64,000 nucleotides of DNA from contig JAKLGV010000001.1 in NCBI GenBank assembly GCA_022710585.1, forward strand, positions 256,131-320,130. The letters run 5' to 3'. A model generated the notes under the pieces. The model saw only the letters and a program-made list of their open reading frames with translations. It ran no database searches and was not told the origin of the DNA. Source of the DNA: Deltaproteobacteria bacterium (GTDB lineage: Bacteria; Desulfobacterota; Syntrophia; Syntrophales; Smithellaceae). This document shows positions 63,776-64,000 of this stretch, in pieces. Each line of letters begins with the position of its first letter. Position 1 is the stretch's first letter. Both the position numbers and the translations under genes were made by a program.

Positions 63776-64000
63776 TCATTTCTTTCCCTTGCCGACAAGG
63801 GATTCGATGGCCTTCCGCTTGATACCGTCACTTTTCTCGATGACGTCGACGAATTCGACCTTGATCGAAACCGAGTCGTCGAGAAGACGGCGCAGGTCGG
63901 CCAGCAGTTCTTCGAGCTGAGAGTCATCATACCGGCTTCCTTTGACGATTTTGATGACGATGAGTTCGCTTGATACCTGTATCACCTTGAACTCCTCGAG
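63776..64000 (-). CDS. PaaK/CapK-like adenylate-forming ligase, C-terminal end (partial)
   Basis: The last 75 or so codons of a minus-strand gene that continues beyond the right edge. The residues (VSSELIVIKIVKGSRYDD, LLADLRRLLDDSVSIKVEFV, IKRKAIESLVGKGKK) look like the small C-terminal domain of phenylacetate-CoA ligase/CapK type adenylating enzymes, where a late Lys closes the active site. It converges with the three acyltransferases, 43 bases from paralogue 3. Confidence 0.6.
   Translation of the reverse strand, partial: LEEFKVIQVSSELIVIKIVKGSRYDDSQLEELLADLRRLLDDSVSIKVEFVDVIEKSDGIKRKAIESLVGKGKK

Overview
The window looks like chromosomal DNA of an anaerobic deltaproteobacterium, most plausibly a Syntrophus/Smithella-like (Syntrophaceae) or related organism. 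This rests on gene content, not a database match: a glyA-nrdR-rib-nusB block, an N-type (atpDCQRBEFAG) ATPase, PEP-CTERM proteins, a eukaryote-type NADP isocitrate dehydrogenase next to a monomeric aconitase, a thiolase and an enoyl-CoA hydratase. No rRNA and no CRISPR array were seen. One tRNA (Glu, CTC) is present.

Layout. 0-8.6 kb: the end of an EAL-domain gene, then a long minus-strand housekeeping operon (yceD-rpmF-acpP-fabF-glyA-dCMP deaminase-nrdR-ribE-ribBA-ribH-nusB-M17N-like). plsX/fabH/fabD/fabG and ribD, often found in this block, are missing. 8.6-10.5 kb: gltX and tRNA-Glu on the plus strand. 10.5-13.0 kb: a small accessory patch behind the tRNA (VapBC-type toxin-antitoxin between imperfect direct repeats, an orphan D12-class adenine methylase, a small unknown gene). 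13.3-22.2 kb: a 3D-domain secreted protein, then a minus-strand operon with an RsbRD-N-like protein, a complete N-ATPase and a cytidylate-kinase-like protein. 22.5-26.1 kb: a sigma-54 response regulator and its hybrid histidine kinase, whose own receiver domain has Glu at the phospho-acceptor position.

26-35 kb is an AT-richer accessory region: two PEP-CTERM proteins, a roughly 95-bp repeat present twice, a transposase-like remnant, SixA-like and endonuclease-V-like genes, a rubrerythrin-like protein, and a short integron cassette array (two attC sites, two cassette-type genes, no integrase in view). 35-49.2 kb returns to core genes: enoyl-CoA hydratase, nadD, proA, patatin, a PflA-like radical SAM protein, a J-domain protein, thiolase, monofunctional transglycosylase, a LysM-NlpC/P60 hydrolase, aconitase, icd and rlmN. 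49.2-50 kb: HigBA plus an XRE remnant. 50-59.3 kb: a secreted protein and a TetR-controlled RND efflux operon with two TolC genes, a PII-like protein and a 41-codon ORF. 59.6-64 kb: a small membrane protein, three tandem condensation-domain-like acyltransferase paralogues with HHxxxDG motifs, and the convergent C-terminal end of a PaaK/CapK-like adenylate-forming ligase that leaves the window.

The items most worth following up are the integrase-less attC/cassette array, the three-paralogue acyltransferase cluster with its facing ligase, the N-ATPase whose rotor subunit lacks the Na+-ligand glutamine, and the repeat/transposase-remnant family in the accessory region.
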